Position numbers and translations under genes: made by a program. DNA of 64,000 bases from contig NC_005125.1 of NCBI RefSeq assembly GCF_000011385.1, forward strand, positions 3,286,001-3,350,000, in the 5' to 3' direction. Position 1 is the stretch's first letter, and every line of letters starts with the position of its first letter. A model generated the notes under the pieces. That model searched no databases, was not told the DNA's origin, and worked only from the letters and a program-made list of their open reading frames with translations. Origin of the DNA: Gloeobacter violaceus PCC 7421. GTDB taxonomy: Bacteria; Cyanobacteriota; Cyanobacteriia; Gloeobacterales; Gloeobacteraceae. Shown here piece by piece: positions 63,576-64,000 of the stretch.

Positions 63576-64000
63576 TTATCCGTGTACGAGTTCGCCGCTG
63601 CGCTGACTGGGTTCAAGCAGGGGACGAAAGCCATGTTTTTTAGACAGCGAGCCGATCTGGGCCATCTTCTCGACGGTGATGTGGTTGCGGCCCCAGGAAA
63701 AATTGAAGTGAAGCCCTTCGAATTCCAGCAGCATCGACTCGGCGAAGCAGGCGAAGAACTGGCGGGCGGGGTTGGGCACATTTAGAAACGACATGATCTG
63801 CCAGTCGATGTCGAGCGAGTGCTCGACCATGCCGCCGTCGAGGATATGGATGCCCGGGCGCTGCAGGGTGCCGGCCATGTTCTTGGGGTAGCCGCCGTCG
63901 ATGAGCAGGCAGGGGGTGCGCAGGCCGGCGGGGTCGATGGCCATGCCCTGGTTCATCGAGGCGACCCAGACGACGATGTCGGCTTTGGGAAGTGCTTCTT
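63576..64000 (-). CDS. aar: Long-chain acyl-ACP reductase, 3' part only
   Basis: The 141 C-terminal residues of cyanobacterial acyl-acyl carrier protein reductase: [14 protein letters not shown], then [57 protein letters not shown] and [20 protein letters not shown], all hallmark phrases of the family. The enzyme reduces acyl-ACP to fatty aldehyde, the first step of alkane formation. Its partner, aldehyde-deformylating oxygenase, is not in the window and may lie beyond the right edge. The 5' part is cut off. A strong terminator follows. Confidence 0.95.
   Translation of the reverse strand, partial: EALPKADIVVWVASMNQGMAIDPAGLRTPCLLIDGGYPKNMAGTLQRPGIHILDGGMVEHSLDIDWQIMSFLNVPNPARQFFACFAESMLLEFEGLHFNFSWGRNHITVEKMAQIGSLSKKHGFRPLLEPSQRSGELVHG

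Noticed and set aside
1-64000. CRISPR array, insertion sequence or prophage
   Set aside because: No regularly spaced repeats, transposase or phage structural genes were seen.

Overview
This GC-rich window comes from a cyanobacterium, most likely Gloeobacter violaceus or a close relative. It carries psbA (photosystem II D1), ndhB, the end of a cyanobacterial acyl-ACP reductase, three tocopherol (vitamin E) genes, and several families found almost only in cyanobacteria (DUF1257/Ycf35, DUF4327, DUF2839). From memory, not from a search, G. violaceus PCC 7421 has psbA (gll3144) beside acyl-ACP reductase (gll3145) and aldehyde-deformylating oxygenase (gll3146), which fits the right edge. I found no rRNA, CRISPR array, insertion sequence or prophage. 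There is one tRNA, tRNA-Ala(GGC).

Layout. 1-6.2 kb: the 5' part of a sugar nucleotidyltransferase, hemW, a membrane PIN-TRAM protein and a large secreted subtilisin. 6.2-10.6 kb: an isocitrate dehydrogenase, then a coupled tocopherol operon (cyclase, gamma-tocopherol methyltransferase, 4-hydroxyphenylpyruvate dioxygenase) ending in a VapC toxin remnant. 10.6-13 kb: an AT-richer accessory patch with a long non-coding stretch, a Ycf35-like gene and several unknown small genes. 13.1-18.6 kb: a tight minus-strand operon, ctp - argF - dgcN-like - dgcA-like - SxxK serine hydrolase, which may link D-glutamate or peptidoglycan salvage to arginine synthesis. 18.8-19.7 kb: a papain-like (C39-type) peptidase gene broken by a 14-bp tandem duplication, with an intact small partner gene. 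19.7-25.7 kb: a TonB-dependent receptor divergent from a three-gene ABC-2 exporter operon, with a Fur-like palindrome between them.

25.7-35.5 kb: an orphan ABC substrate-binding protein, rhodanese, flavin reductase-like protein, tRNA-Ala, glycosyltransferase 9, DnaJ-type chaperone, aminotransferase, a Uma2-family nuclease-like gene and ruvB. 35.6-47.3 kb is mostly core: ndhB, a sugar-nucleotide reductase, a hybrid histidine kinase, a RNase D-like exonuclease, an AarF/UbiB kinase, murA, an IPT/TIG secreted protein, pheS and fbp. 47.3-53.5 kb: two more Uma2 genes, a YefM-YoeB toxin-antitoxin pair with TGTACA operator boxes, a large STAND-type ATPase, an RNA uracil-5-methyltransferase and DUF2839. 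53.5-57.6 kb: two tiny membrane peptides divergent from a histidine kinase/response regulator pair, then a proline-rich and a very acidic unknown protein. 57.6-64 kb: FtsH, a GNAT acetyltransferase, an M2 (ACE-like) peptidase, psbA and acyl-ACP reductase.

Working together: the Ctp protease, FtsH and D1 are linked by known photosystem II biology (D1 C-terminal processing and D1 turnover). The tocopherol operon holds the entry step (homogentisate formation) and the two last steps of the pathway. Start codons were chosen from spacing, ribosome-binding sites, overlaps and family length, and alternatives are noted. All functions are read from motifs; no database search was run.
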